A stretch of 64,000 nt of DNA, taken from NCBI GenBank assembly GCA_038503035.1, contig JAVSML010024722.1, positions 1,137,579 to 1,201,578 of the forward strand, read 5' to 3'. Positions 1 through 12,150 of this stretch are shown here, piece after piece. A model generated the notes under the pieces. The model did not search any database, was not told the origin of the DNA, and saw only the letters and a program-made list of their open reading frames with translations. Source of the stretch: Crocodylus rhombifer (taxonomy: Eukaryota; Chordata; Crocodylia; Crocodylidae). Numbering within the stretch: position 1 is the first letter of the stretch; every line of letters begins with the position of its first letter. The position numbers were made by a program, and so were the translations under genes.

Positions 1-119
1 ACACATATTCTTAAACAAAACCAGAGAAAATATTCCATACAGCTGCATTTGCAAGTGAAAGCTGACCTCAGGCATCACATTCAATACATATGAAGCAGAT
101 AACCTAAGCTGATACTGAC

Positions 120-251
120 CTTGATACTATAGGGGCAAATTCTGCATAAGGATGAGCTGTTCTTGAACAAATGTTTTCCAATGTATTAGGCATACAGAGG
201 CTTTTTTCCACATCAGGAACTTCATGTCGTGTTCTTTGAACTACTTCTTTT
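120..251 (-). CDS. Internal coding exon, leftward gene (last one in window)
   Basis: This 132-base exon is read on the minus strand. It starts after ...TTTGCTCAAG and ends in TATCAAG before gtcagt. One frame is open; it contains HEVPDVEKSLCMPNTLEN and AHPYAEFAPIVS. It takes one base to complete a split codon (AG|A, Arg) and leaves two bases (AG|), so it fits directly after the 22-base exon at 4644-4665. The gene continues beyond the left edge. The protein family is not recognised. The acceptor has a weak pyrimidine tract, which lowers certainty; the frame match with three upstream exons raises it. Confidence 0.62.
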
Positions 252-1819
252 CTTGAGCAAATGTATTGTGGACAATATAAGGATAATGTCACTCTCTATT
301 TATCTTTGAGCTCTTCACTTACAGCTTCCACTGGCAGTCATAGAATACTGGATTTTATTCACCATGGCTACATTTAGGAACCTCTCTTCTAGACTCCAAT
401 GCCACAGACTAGCAAGAGTATTTAGCGATTTACGACATTATTATTTAATCTCTGAAGCACCGAAATGGATCCTTATTCACTTGAAAGTCATGCACAGGTT
501 TAGAGCACACAGTGCCACCAAGAACAAGGCAGATGGAAGCAGCAGTTCCACAGGTAACAAAAATGGCTATTTAAGATCCATCAGCAGAAACTAGGTTATG
601 GCAATTATTCCACCCTATACTGTGAAACCAATCAGTTCCTGTGCACTACACACTGTGAAGTAAACACCTTATAGTTTGAATATTGACTCTAGTGTTCAGA
701 AAGCATTAACCTTTACTTGGTTACTATGACAGAAAAAAAAAATCTCTGTGTAAATGTTCGTAATATGAGCTCAAGTATCCCAAAATGCAAGGCCATGGGC
801 TAACATTTGCCAGGATTCTTTTTTTTTTTTTGTAATCCCACAGGCAAAGCTCCCTTTGAAAAAAAAAAATAGTAAAAAAAATTAAGCAAACATGGGAAAA
901 TAGAAGCAGACAACAGAAATAATTACAAAAGGCAAAGTAATGTTAGAAATCAAATTTAAAATAAAATGAAAAAAAATAATAATTCCACCTAGCACACATT
1001 ACAAACCAAGGGTTGCGTACAGCATCCATTTATCACAGACAAATATAAATGCTAAATGTAAATCTTGTCATCCTTGAAATCACTCTTTTAAATAAGAAGT
1101 ACAGCTGAATTCCTGACCATCTGTAGACACAAAACATTCTATGGAATTTTTCACAAAATTAAGCAATGGTGTCTTGAACAAATTCCAAATCAGGGAGTTG
1201 CTTTCATCCTACTTAAAATTTTCCTTGAAGTTTCAATTGCGTCCAAGATATTTATTGCGTTTGCTAAACAATTTAGAAATATTTTTGTAGAAAAAAACCA
1301 GGCATTGTCCAAATCAAATGTGGCATTTTAATGAAGTGATCCCATAAACGGAAAATTTGTTACATTTGCAAAACAGTTCGGGGGTCTTTGGGGATTGAAG
1401 TTAGTCTGGCTAGACAAGCTATTCTCATTTCCTACCATAACTTAAAATCTTAGATCTACACTGTCCCAGGTGAGCTTTTGCCTTTGGATATAGCATAGAG
1501 CTATCTAAATTAAGCAGATGCATCTAATTTTAGACAAAGAGAACATTCAATAGGTAGGTCAAAACTGGCAGAAAAACATGCTCCCAACCTGCAAAGTTAT
1601 ATGCATTTGTTTAATTCTACACATGGTAAGCATTGCCTTGAATTAAAAAAATTATTCAAAATACTTAAGTGTTGAATACATCTATTAAGTCTTGGTAAGC
1701 AATAGTTTGTATGACAACCTAGAAGCTGGAAATCCAAAAATAAAATAAATGGCTTATGATGGAACTAACTGTTCTACCAATACCACTGCATTTGTCTGTT
1801 AACATGCTCGGGTATCTAA
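252..1819. other. Intron-like AT-rich DNA, nothing recognised
   Basis: AT-rich sequence with homopolymer A and T runs (for example about 820-832 and 859-880). It lies inside the inferred leftward gene, between the exons at 120-251 and 4644-4665. A 76-codon plus-strand reading frame at 364-594 has no splice or codon support, and I treat it as chance. Confidence 0.5.
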
Positions 1820-2447
1820 TAGGGCTGTGCAAAGCTTTGGTAGCCAATTCGATTTGAAGGAGATGCGGGTACGGTAGCACCGAGAGCAGGAGCCCTGCTG
1901 CCGCCTGGAGCAAGCTGCGCCCACATCGCACCCACCTGTGCCGGCTGGGCAAGTGGCAGCAGAGGCAGGCACAGCCAAAGGAGCTCCAGGAGAAGCCCCC
2001 ATGGCTATCCTGCCGAGCCCAAGCCCCTATCCCAGCCTAGTCCAGGCAATCCCTGCTGCCCCGTACTGTGCAGGGCGGGATCTACCACGAGCGTCCAGAG
2101 GCCCCAGTTGTGGCTTCTGCAGGTGGTGAGTATGTGAGGTTTTTTGTTTGTTTTTTCTTTTTCTTTTTTTTTTCTTTTTTTACACGTGCCAGGATTATGC
2201 CAGAGCTGGGTGGGGGATGGGGCCGGGCAGGTCAGTCATGGGGCCTTCCCCCATGGCTCCCCCCTGCCTGGGGAGAGGCAAGCACAACCGGAGAAGCCAC
2301 AGGAGAACCTGTAGCTGCCTGGCTGTGCCTGCCTCTCCCCAGCTGATCCTAATCTCTCCAAATCAGCGCTGAATCTTCCAAAGCCAAAATCAAATCACTG
2401 TCCTCCAAATCAGCAAAATCAAGTACTTCCCTATTTGCATAGCCCTA
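1820..2447. mobile_element. Non-autonomous hAT-like DNA transposon
   Basis: The element starts TAGGGCTGTGCAAA and ends TTTGCATAGCCCTA, a near-perfect terminal inverted repeat of about 14 bases. It is flanked by an 8-base target-site duplication, GTATCTAA at 1812-1819 and GGATCTAA at 2448-2455 (7 of 8 identical). Eight-base duplications and this style of terminus are typical of hAT transposons. The 628-bp interior is GC-rich with a T-rich tract near 2140-2180 and no transposase frame, so it would have depended on an enzyme supplied elsewhere. Its ends resemble those of the foldback element at 49.95-50.75 kb. Confidence 0.75.
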
Positions 2448-4643
2448 GGATCTAACACAACATATTTTCAATATATGTCAATGGATTTTTACTATACTAA
2501 AAACATCTGTGTAGATTTGGTCATTCAAACCATTAGGCTGAATCCAAAACCATTCAAAATTCTAATGTCAAGTGATTCTTATTGTCTCTCTATCTGCACT
2601 CAGTAACAATTAAAGTTTCAGAGTTTTAGACCAGAAAAGTAAATTAAGCAGAACAGAAACAGAGGAGCAGTATGCTGTATTTGGAGTTAAATGTACTAAA
2701 GGCAAGTATCTTGAAGAGAGTTATAAATTTAAAAGATAATCACAATGATATCTTGAGTTTATATATGCTAAAATATAAAGAATACTTTCGGTATGTTTTT
2801 AATATATTCTCCATATTGGATCCCATTTCTCCCCTACCAAACTTAGCCAGTCTAAACTTAAGAACACGCCTATACTGTATTCCACTTAATCTAATCAGGG
2901 TCTGCCCTCGGCACAAACATAATAAATGGCTGCTTGGCGCTGCACAGTCTGTAGCAAGTTCTGCAATTCTCAGATTGGCTGGATTACTCCCTCTGATCCT
3001 ATTGTTAGAAGCAGAACATTTTCTGCCAAACTTTTCCATGTCCCTCCAGCAAAGGGAGAAATATCCCTGCTGATTCAAAATAAAGAGCCCTGCCCATAAC
3101 CAGGGTCACCCTTGCATGTAATGCACAGATCACTGAGGCTGAATAAAGAATCCCCCTATGTTCTTACTTCCTTGGTGTAGTTGTGGTTCTAATGCATTTC
3201 ACACAGGGCATGTCTACAAGAGACATTAAATGAGCAGTAGCCTAATAACAATGCATAGTAACATGCCAGGCAAAAGCCAGGCTAATATGCTACTGTGTGG
3301 TAGTGTTAGGCTATTGCAGTTAGCATCTGAAAAAAGCAATGCCCGGCACTACTGTGCAGTAGCACCGGTTACTGCCAACTGATTTAGTACTTGGTCATGC
3401 AAATACTAAACTTAATGCATAGTAACTATGGTGCATTAATGAACGTGTAAACTAACGCATATTTGGGGGGCAGTTATGCATTAAAAGTTCAGCCCTAAAA
3501 CCAATTTACGATGGAAGAACTATCAAAACAATAATCTTAAAAGCATCAGCACGGGACTGGTCAGAAGAGTGTCTGTTAGTTCCTCCATTATTCTGTTCTC
3601 AAAAAAAAGTAGTATGCCCAAGAGAAAAACAAAAATTCTGCTGATAAGATTGAATGTAGACATCCTTGAATGCAAAAAACAAACAAACAAACAAACAAAC
3701 CCTAAATGGCAGCATGGCTAGAAAAATGCAGCTGCAGAATTCCAGCTGGCTAAATTGCAAACATGATTACTATTCGTTTTTACCATACCTATAGGCATGC
3801 TAGGTGCTTCGCAAAATATGAATGGCAATATAGGGTCCTTTCCCCAAGATCTTATATTCTAGAAGAGAATTTACAATCTAGAATAGGTGGTCATAATAGT
3901 TATGCTATGCATTCATGTCTTCTAATGATTAAACCTTGATCACAAAATACTCATCTATGCTGGAAAATAGTTTGTTGGCAAAACTTTATCAGCAAAACCT
4001 CTTAGCACAGATACAGCTTATACCAGCAAGAGAGGACTTTTTGCTAGTGTAAGTTATATCAGTGCCTTAAAAGAAAACAGAACTTTTGCCAGCATTATTT
4101 TGTCACTATAATCGCGTATAATTCGGATTTGTTTCTTGTATTAAAATGTCATAAAAATCAAACCCCTAATCAATATGAAGATACTGGCAAAGCTTTACAA
4201 ATAGAGCTGAAATATGGAACAGCATATTTCACCATTCATCTAAGGATTCACAAGAGGTCCAAAAATGACACCAAGAAGTGCATCTCTCGCCCACTAGGCC
4301 CAGAATGTGGACCAGTATAGCAGCTTCCGCATGGTCCTGAGCCATCTAAAGTTGCTCATGGGAAACGGTTTCGGGCATACACATGGTGCAGGCTCAGATG
4401 TGGTATAAGCAGACCGAGCAAGACTGTTTATTTAGACAAAAAGGAAAACTTTGAGAGTTTTCTTAGAGGCTCTGAATTTTATCTAAAGGGAATACCATTG
4501 CTTAAGTACCCGAGTCCTACAAAGGTAGTTCTGGTACAGTCTAGGGAGTATCATATACTTTATAAACTTTTCTTGATTAAAATATGTTTCCACAAAAATC
4601 AAGATAAATAGACATTGTTATTCTTATGGGATTTTGAGCTTAC
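2448..4643. other. Intron-like DNA with minor repeats
   Basis: No gene is seen apart from the leftward gene's intron. A segment at about 3204-3497 begins CAGGGCATGTCTACA and ends AGTTCAGCCCTA, and looks like another small DNA element, but its ends match over only about five bases and I see no flanking duplication. Overlapping frames on both strands at 2672-3078 do not have exon-like boundaries. Confidence 0.4.
3674..3700. repeat. (AAAC)n microsatellite
   Basis: Short run of about six AAAC units, directly visible. Confidence 0.85.
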
Positions 4644-4665
4644 CTTAGAAACAAAACTGCTGCTT
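4644..4665 (-). CDS. 22-base coding micro-exon, leftward gene
   Basis: The acceptor is a strong pyrimidine tract ending in ...CCATCTTTTCAG and the donor is the near-consensus CTAAG|gtaagc. The 22 bases carry AAVLFL plus parts of two split codons. It accepts one base from the exon at 4791-4938 (G|AA, Glu) and passes two bases to the exon at 120-251 (AG|A, Arg), so frame is kept on both sides. The upstream intron is only 125 bases. Both splice sites are better than those of many chance exons, but at this length conservation in relatives would be the real test. Confidence 0.6.
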
Positions 4666-4790
4666 CTGAAAAGATGGAAAGTTAGCTGCCAAACCTCAAA
4701 GTACGGGAAAAATCTGAAATGCTTTGGTGACCAAAATATGCTTAATGCTTTTGAAAACTTCATGAAAATAGAAAGCCATGAAGACACTAC

Positions 4791-4938
4791 CTATCGATAA
4801 AGCTGTGTACTGAAAGAGTACAGCCAAGCTCCACAAAAGTATATGAGAGAAAATGGTCTTGTTTTCAATAAGGCTCAAATCCAACAGTCTGGCAACAGGA
4901 GAATTCAGGCTATCTGATCTATAAATGTAGAACAAGGC
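4791..4938 (-). CDS. Internal coding exon, leftward gene
   Basis: A 148-base exon on the minus strand. The acceptor is an excellent pyrimidine tract (ctctcctcttcttatccag) and the donor is TCGATAG|gtagtg. It is open in one frame, starting ALFYIYRSDSLNSPVARLLD and continuing through IENKTIFSHILLWSLAVLF, a leucine-rich amphipathic text typical of helical repeat proteins. It starts at a codon boundary, matching the zero-phase end of the exon at 12788-12842, and ends with one base carried forward into the micro-exon at 4644-4665. The product is unknown; ARM/HEAT-like character is an impression only. Confidence 0.75.
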
Positions 4939-5329
4939 CTGGATAAGAAGAGGAGAGGTTTCTATAGAAAGGAGGCTGCGGACTGTGGCCAAAAGACCTG
5001 GCCAATTATTGGTTAGCCGAATGTGCTATCAAGGGAAGAACAGCTAAAAGGAACAGGCTGAGCAGAAACCAGAGCACTGCTTCTCCTGCCTCCACTGAAA
5101 AGCACTGCAAAAGTCTTGGACTGAAGTCACTAGATAACTATTAAATATTATTACTGTGACCATTTAAAATACATTTTATAAGATAAAACTGTAGCGAGTG
5201 CTATGAGCTCTGCTTGGAAATTAAGGACCTGATCCAAACCCTAGTAATTTCAACAGGAAATTAAATGGGAAAACTACAGGCGTCTATGAAGAATTGACAC
5301 TGGGGGGGGAGGGGCAGGAAGAAAAAGAC

Positions 5330-5979
5330 ATTTCAAAAGAGGGGCATGGAGTACCCATGCTGGACCAACCCTGCACGCTGGCTCTGGGGCCAGTTCAGAT
5401 CAGGCCATGCTGGAGCCAGCATGAAAGACTGTCTGTATGAAGAGGGGCTGCATCATACCCTGTGCTAGCCACCCCTTCCACAAGCAACACTCCCAGGAGA
5501 CTGAGTTCAGCCCATTTGCCATGTATACCACACACCAGCCCCACTCTGGGCCTTGTGCTGCCTGAAGTATGTGGACTGAACTAGAAGCTGTGAGTACTGC
5601 CCATCGCACAGGGCAGCATGGGTGTGCACAGCATGCAGTTCCCCACCAGACAGTCTTGTGCACTGGCCAGACACCACCTGGATGGTCTGGGGCCGAGGCC
5701 CCAAATCCTGACTAACACTCAAGGCTGATCTGGTGGGGTGCTGCATGTAGCACACACCTGGGCTCTGCACAGGCTGGATTCATAACTGCAAGCAGTGCCT
5801 GCAGTTCAAGCCGTGGAGCAGAGGAGCTGGTGCATGTTGCCTGCAGACCAAAGGGTAGACACAGGAAGCACGCTGCATGTGGTGCTCTATTGGCCTGGTC
5901 CTGTCTATTGGCTCCAGCCCACCAACCGGCAGACAGACCCCCATTCAGCCTGTGGGGCTGGATGAGCTTGACACGCCTG
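5330..5979. repeat. GC-rich interspersed repeat, hAT-like right end
   Basis: A GC-rich block in AT-rich surroundings. Its right end reads GATGAGCTTGACACGCCTG, whose reverse complement (CAGGCGTGTCAAGCTCATC) has the look of a hAT terminus. I did not find a matching left terminus or duplication, so the left limit is approximate. Frames within it on both strands are chance. Confidence 0.35.
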
Positions 5980-8379
5980 TCTTAAAACTCCAGCAAAACT
6001 TGAAATGCAGTTTCTTCCATATCTGTTATTTCATTGGACCTGTTCAGCAGAGTGACTTGCTCTCAGGGCTCCAAAATAGATTCCAGTGAACTGAAACTAG
6101 TAAAAGTTTTGTACATAGGAAATAAAGAGTTAATGATAATCTAGCAGTTGAAGAGTTAATATACATCAACAATTTAATGTATTAGTCCTATAACATGTCA
6201 GGAAAAGTCTAACAATTTGAAGAATAACCCTTTCTTCCAACAATATAAAGGCAAATATTAGCCTTTGTGTAGATAGAGTAGGAAGAAGATGGGAGACTGA
6301 GTTTCCACTCAATTTCATGCATATTCTCTCTTTTTATTACATACATTTTATTTTCCAAATAACATAAGCTCTGCCACAATGTGTAACAGAGAAACACCAG
6401 ATGTACAAAAAAGCTTTCTTTTTCATTGAAAGTCCAGATCTTAATTAGAATAAAATTATCTACCTCCTCAGCTACAGTCTCTTAAAGGACACAGATTATT
6501 CTTAACTACATGAATCCCAAACGCCAAACTCCTCACTAAAGGGTAAGCTATATTTTAACCTTTTCCTCCTAAAGTTACCTTTTCCACTTTACAAAAATCT
6601 AATAGAAGCAATACTGTGCAATATAATTGCAATCTGTAGCCTTTCAATATTGGTGATCATTTCTGAGATTGGGTCTTTAATATTCTATCATGTATCCTTT
6701 CAAGAGCTGCACAAGAATATTTGATTTGAAAAAAATAAATGTTCCCATTGATTACATCCTTAATCTTATACACATTCCTTACGTGCAAGCATTAAAAGAT
6801 GCAAGGGCAGCAAGAACACTAGTGACCTTTATAATTCCAAGATTAAATCCTAACTGTAGGCAAATTATTTCATCATGATGTCTTTCCCCCTATTTATATC
6901 AAGCATTCTTTTTTCCTATCATATCAAAAAAGTGCCCTAACTTTTCATTAATGTGCACTAAGAAAAAAAGTGCATGCTCTTATGTTGGAAAATGTACCTA
7001 ACACAAATGAAAATGAAATATCATTTTAGAAAATCTATTTTGGAATAGGTTTATCAACAGTACTATATGTTGCTAATTACTAATCATCCCTACCCATTTA
7101 TTAAGCTAATATTAGACCTTTTATTACCTCTTTAAAAGATCATTTTCAAGACTCAACTATATCATAGTTTTATTCCTCAACTAAAGAAAATTGCTTAGAC
7201 TGCAGGTAAATGCCTTATTTTTCAAATGAGTGAAGGATCAGGCTATTTATGGATATAATATTTGAGTCAATTTTGCAGAGGATTTTGACTAAAAATGCAA
7301 TATTCTACAACTAACCAAGTTTTTTTTCTCTTCTGTACTTCAATTTCTCTAACTAAAAAAACTCAAACTCCACAAAAGTCAGACTACAGGCCACTCCACA
7401 GAAGCACACAAGGGGGAACAAGAAATTAGAAGTCTTCACTCCTCTTCTCAACCTTACAGTAATCAATCTCCAAGAGCAGTATTTCTTACGTCCTAAAGCA
7501 GACAGTTGCATTTTGCTTAAGTCAATATACTATGAAAGTGGACTTCCCCACACCAAAAAATTACAGTGGGTCTGAAACAGTAGGTAATGTCCAGTCTCAA
7601 ACCACTAGCACATTTAATGTCCAATATCTCACAGACCTACAAAGCTGGGAAAAGAAGCTTTAAGCCAACAGTTTTATAAAATTCATTCATTATGGACCTC
7701 AGAGGGAGAGAAAACTATGAAGTTGTATGTTGGTTTTATAGTTCGAAGAATACAAGAAGAAAAGGTGAAATAACATTTTAAAACTCCCTAAAACCTTTTA
7801 AAAAAAGATTTTGTGTACAATGTTTTCACATATGCAGCATAACCAAGTCAATCCGTGAACTGTCTTATTCCATGTGTGGAAATACTGGACACAGTAAAAG
7901 GCTGGATACGCACACAGACATCTTACTGAATCTTAAACACTGAGCCTGAAAGATAGTTGACATCTTGCTGAATGACCATCATTAATGCCCATCAGGACTG
8001 CAGCCTTGTACCTATGATTCTGATAACTCCTCAGCCACTAGGAATTCCCTACTACTTAGGGCTATCCCTAAGGATAGTACACTATCCTTGGCACTAAATC
8101 AAGTTTAATAGGAGTGTTTGTGCAGGGGTGAGGACAGGTTATATCATCACATGTAATCAGAACTTGGAGGAGGTAGGGCAGGTGGTGTTCTATCCAAGGC
8201 AAAACGACAACAATCCTTGGACTCCTATATAGGCCCAGCTCAGGCTAGAGGAAGATGCATACCAGGACTTTTATTGTATTTAAAGGTTTATAACTCAAAT
8301 ACTTTAAAATTCACTGTGGTTTAGAGATTCCTTTTACATGCCTGGGTTCCTTGCTTTTTTGCCATGTTGCTGAAGGGGT
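5980..8379. other. Intron-like AT-rich DNA, nothing recognised
   Basis: AT-rich, with no exon that keeps frame with the neighbouring exons of the leftward gene. A splice-bounded 35-base stretch near 7454-7488 on the minus strand has stops in two frames and does not fit the chain. Confidence 0.45.
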
Positions 8380-8429
8380 TTAACTGGGAGCCCAAGTTCC
8401 CACAGCTTACGTGAAGCTCTGGAGGAAGT

Positions 8430-8761
8430 GGCACTCTTGAGACATATGATACTGATACCAGGAGGGAGACTGGCTTGTCAACAGCACCCCCACAAAGCAA
8501 AATGTCAGACAAGATATCTGAACCTGGCGGTATGTTTGAAGGTCCCAGAACTAGAAATGGCGACATCACACCGCCTGCATCAGAGAGGTCAACCTGTGGC
8601 TCAGAAGTTGGTGCCATAGTGCAGGATATGGCTTCCTGGACCACGACCCACACTTCCTAGCAAGGGACTTCCTGGGGCGCGACAGAATTCACCTCTCAGC
8701 GAAAGGTAAAAGTCTTTTCTCCAACAGGTTGGCTGATCTCCTACGTCGGACTTTAAACTAG
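8430..8761 (+). pseudogene. CR1 ORF1 fragment, esterase-like C-terminus
   Basis: The frame ending at the TAG at 8759-8761 reads GRDRIHLSAKGKSLFSNRLA and then ends in LRRTLN. This matches the conserved end of the CR1 ORF1 SGNH/GDSL-type esterase region, where the D-x-x-H pair contributes catalytic residues; here it is seen as D-R-I-H. Upstream in the same frame GFLDHDPHFLARDF is readable. Earlier sequence is degraded, and the protein's N-terminus is not visible. Confidence 0.7.
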
Positions 8762-8905
8762 CTCAGACGGGGGATGGGAAGGCAGAAAAAGGAGAACATC
8801 AGGAATCTGCAATCCATGGGACGTCCAGCAGTACAGCACAGGTAAACAATAAGCAGGTAGGCAATAAGGGGCACATTGGGCATCAGAGCTGGGGGGGCAA
8901 CAAAG

Positions 8906-9704
8906 GCGCCAGTCACAGGGCTCAAGTGACTATACACTAATGCTAGGAGCATGGGGAGCAAGCAGGATGAACTAGCACTCCTGCTTGCAGAAAACACTTA
9001 CGACTTAGTGGGGTTAACAGAAACCTGGTGGGACTCTACCCACGACTGGGAAGTACACATTGAGGGCTATAAACTGTACAGAAAGGATAGAGTGGGGAAG
9101 AGAGGGGGAGGGGTTGCACTCTGTCAAGGCACGTTATACATCAACTCTTATCAAAATGGAATAGGAGGAGGAAAAAGTAGAAGGATTGTGAGTTAGGATA
9201 CACGGAGGTCAAGAGGAAAGGGATTTGGTAGTAGGGATCTGCTACAGACCCCCACACCGAGGGGAAGAACTAGATTTGGAACTCCTGAGGCAACTCTCGG
9301 AGACCAGGAAGACTAGGGAGGCGGTAGCCATGGGGGACCTAAACTACCGTGACATCTGCTGGTAGATGCAGACAGCAAATTCCCACCGTTCATGCAGGTT
9401 CCTATCCTGTGTACAGGACCTCCACCTGACACAGGAGGTACATGGTCCCACTAGGGGGAATGCCTTACTGGACCTGGTATTGGTAACAGGTGATGACATG
9501 ATAGGGGACCTACAGATCAGTGGTCACCTGGGGGACAGTGACCACCAAATAATAGAATTCATCATAAGGCGCAGAGTGGGTAAGGTAACTAGTAGGGTGG
9601 AAGTGCTAGACTTTAGGAAGGCTGACTTCGGTGAACTCAGGCGTTTAGTCAATGATGCATTGCAGAGTAAGAGATTTGGCGAGATGGGAGGCCAGGAAGG
9701 GTAG
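8906..9704 (+). pseudogene. CR1 ORF2 endonuclease domain, broken
   Basis: APE-type endonuclease text: a TNAR motif near the start, then DLVGLTETWWDSTHDW with the catalytic glutamate in TETWW (about 9017-9031), and RRGGGVAL-type sequence after it. The reading frame is lost near 9196 and an in-frame stop follows a tryptophan at about 9364 (CW*). The later part keeps the SDHQIIEF motif, the usual SDH triad position near the domain end (about 9538-9560). Confidence 0.8.
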
Positions 9705-10094
9705 CTGTGCCTTAAGGAAACGATCCTTCAGGCACAAAGGGAGAGGATCCCAATGCAAGGCAAAGGGGGCCAAGAGGCTTCCTTGGCTGACCAGAGAAAT
9801 CCAGAGCAGCCTAAGAGCAAAAAGGGAGGCATATAAGCAGTGGAAACAGGGAGAGATTACTAAAAAGGAGTATACCTCCTCAGCTCACAGCTGTAGGGAG
9901 GCAGTTAGAAAGGCCAAAGCTACCATGGAGCTGAGGATGGCATCCCACGTTAAGGATAACAAAAAATTGTTTTTCAGATACATAGGGAGTAAAAGGAAGG
10001 CCCAGGGAAGAATAGGACCACTACTAAATGGGCAAAAGCAATTGGTGACAGACAGGGGGGCAAGGCTGAACTCCCCAATAAGTTCTTTGCCTCA

Positions 10095-11629
10095 GTGTTC
10101 CTAAACAAGGGGCAAGACAGGTCTCACAGTGGGATTGTAGAGCGGCAACAGCAGGGTGCCAGACTACCAAGCATTGACCCTGAGATGTTGCAGAGTCACT
10201 TGGAAGAACTGGATGAGTTTAAGTCGGCAGGCCCGGATGAGCTCCATCCGAGGGTACTGAAGGCACTGTCATTGCACAGCCACTGGCAAGAATATTTGAG
10301 CGCTCATGATGCATGGGCCAGGTCCCAGAGGACTGGAAAAGGGCCAGTGTGGTCCCTATTTTCAAGAAGGGGAGGAAGGAGGATCCTTGGCAAAGTCTTT
10401 GAAAAGATTGTTAAGGCTCATATATGTGAGAGCGCAGCAGGAAAAATTATGCTGAGGGGAAACCAGCACGGGTTCATAGCAGGTAGATCATGTCTGACTA
10501 ATCTAGTCTCTTTTTATGACCAGGTTACAAAACACCTGGACGCAGCAGTAGGGGTTGACATTGTTTACTTAGACTTCAGGAAGGCCTTTGATATGGTACC
10601 CCACTCAAGACTGATGAACAAGTTAAGCAGCTGTGACTTGGATGATTACACAGTCTGTTGGGTGGCAAATTGGCTACAGAGTCGTACCCAGAGAATGGTA
10701 GTGGATGGGTCAGTATCTACATGGAAGGGCATGGGCAGCGAGGTCCCACAGGGCTCAGTACTTGGACCAGTACTCTTCAATGTCTTCATCAGTGACCTGG
10801 ACGAGGGAGTGAAGTGTACTCTGTCCAAGTCTGTGGATGATATAAAACTGTGGGGAGAAGCAGACACACCAGAGGGCAGGGAACAACTACAGGCAGACCT
10901 GGACAGGTTGGACAAATGGGCAGAAAACAATAGAATGCAATTTAACAAGGAGAAATGCAAAGTGCTACACCTAGGGAGGAAAAATGTCCAGCACACCTGC
11001 CTAGGAAATGATCTGCTTGGTAGCGCAGAAGCGGAAAGGGATCCTGGAGTCCTAGTGGACTCCAAGATGAATGTGAGTCGTTAGTGTGACAAAGTCATCA
11101 GAAAGCTAACTGCACTTTATCATGCATCAGCAGATGCATGACAAACAGAACCAAGGAGGTGATACTTCCCCTCTATCGGGCACTGGTCAGACCCCAGCTG
11201 GAATACTGTGTGCAGTTTTGGGCGCCACACTTCAAGAGGGATGTGGATAACCTGGAGAGGGTCCAGAGAAGGGCCACTCATATGGTTAAGGGCTTGCAGG
11301 CCAAGCCCTACCAGGAGAGACTAGGGCACCTGGACTTCTTCAGCCTCCACAAGAGAAGGCTGAGAGGCAACCTTGTGGCTGCCTATAAATTCATCATGGG
11401 GGCGCAGAAGGGAATTGGTGAAGCTCTACTCAACAAGGCACCCCTGGGGGTCACAAGAAATAATGGCCATAAGCTAGCAGAGAACAGATTTAGACTGGAC
11501 ATTTGGAGGAACTTCTTCACAGTTAGAATGGCCAAAATCTGGAATGGGCTCCCAAGAGAGGTGGTGCTCAGCCCTATCCTAAGGGTCTTCAAGAGAAGGT
11601 TGGATGAGCATCTGGCTGGGGTCATCTGA
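10095..11629 (+). pseudogene. CR1 ORF2 reverse transcriptase, broken
   Basis: Reverse transcriptase blocks are in order: GRSCLTNLVSFYDQ, DIVYLDFRKAFDMVPHSRL (first catalytic aspartate), EVPQGSVLGPVLFNVFISDL, then SVDDIKLWG where the usual F/Y-A-D-D box reads S-V-D-D. After a stop at about 11083 the downstream region resumes at 11138 with LVRPQLEYCVQFWAPHFK and ends near 11629. The changed third block and the stops mean it is dead. Confidence 0.88.
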
Positions 11630-11782
11630 ACCCAGCAGTCTTTCCTGCCTATGCGGGGGGTCAGACTCAATGATCTACTGAGGTCTCTTCCAACCCTACC
11701 ATCTATGAATCTATGACTAGACTCTACCCAGAAGTGCACAGGACCTAGCAAGAGACATGCACAAAACTGGTGTCTTAGACTG

Positions 11783-12142
11783 CATAGGTCAGCAATCTAT
11801 GGCTTGAAGGCCAAATACAGCCCATGAAGAGTGTGGATCTGGCCTGCAGCAATTCCAAGGGATGACAGCACAATAAGCCTGGGCAGCAGAAGGGGTGTCC
11901 CCAGGATCCTACCCCCTGCTTAGTTCCATCTATTCCCTCCACAGCCTCAGCTGACTGCCCAGATCTCCCTGTTCTGTTCCTATTGCACTGATGCCACAGA
12001 ATTTAACCCTTTCCATTTAAATTCAGTGGCAAAAGTAAATACAGGCAGCTTAGGTACTTCAATTCACGGGGCAGAAATTAATGGCCTGAAACAGAGTTCC
12101 ATCACAAGCAGTGACCTGCAGTAGCAAGACTGCCAACCCCTG
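11783..12142. mobile_element. Small hAT-like element
   Basis: It starts CATAGGTCAGCAA and ends GACTGCCAACCCCTG, a diverged terminal inverted repeat of the CAGGGGTTGGCA type. Nearby 8-mers TCTTAGAC (11773-11780) and TCCTAGAG (12143-12150) match 6 of 8 and could be an old target duplication, although the left copy is offset by two bases from the terminus. No coding capacity. It lies directly downstream of the CR1 3' end. Confidence 0.5.
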
Positions 12143-12150
12143 TCCTAGAG

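Larger units (their letters stand above)
8380..11718 (+). mobile_element. CR1 LINE, nearly complete but inactivated
   Basis: A CR1-clade retrotransposon on the plus strand, lying in an intron of the leftward gene in antisense orientation. In order it holds the C-terminal part of ORF1 (to 8761), an endonuclease (about 8920-9360), a reverse transcriptase (about 10.1-11.08 kb), the downstream domain (11138-11629) and a short 3' end finishing ATCTATGAATCTATGA at 11718. No target-site duplication is evident, as is usual for CR1. Frameshifts near 9196, 9700 and 10095 and stops at 9364 and 11083 make it non-functional. The 5' limit is approximate. Confidence 0.9.

Noticed and set aside
2672..3078. 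Overlapping 133- and 112-codon frames on opposite strands
   Set aside because: Opposite-strand overlap in AT-rich DNA, no splice sites, no recognisable motif.
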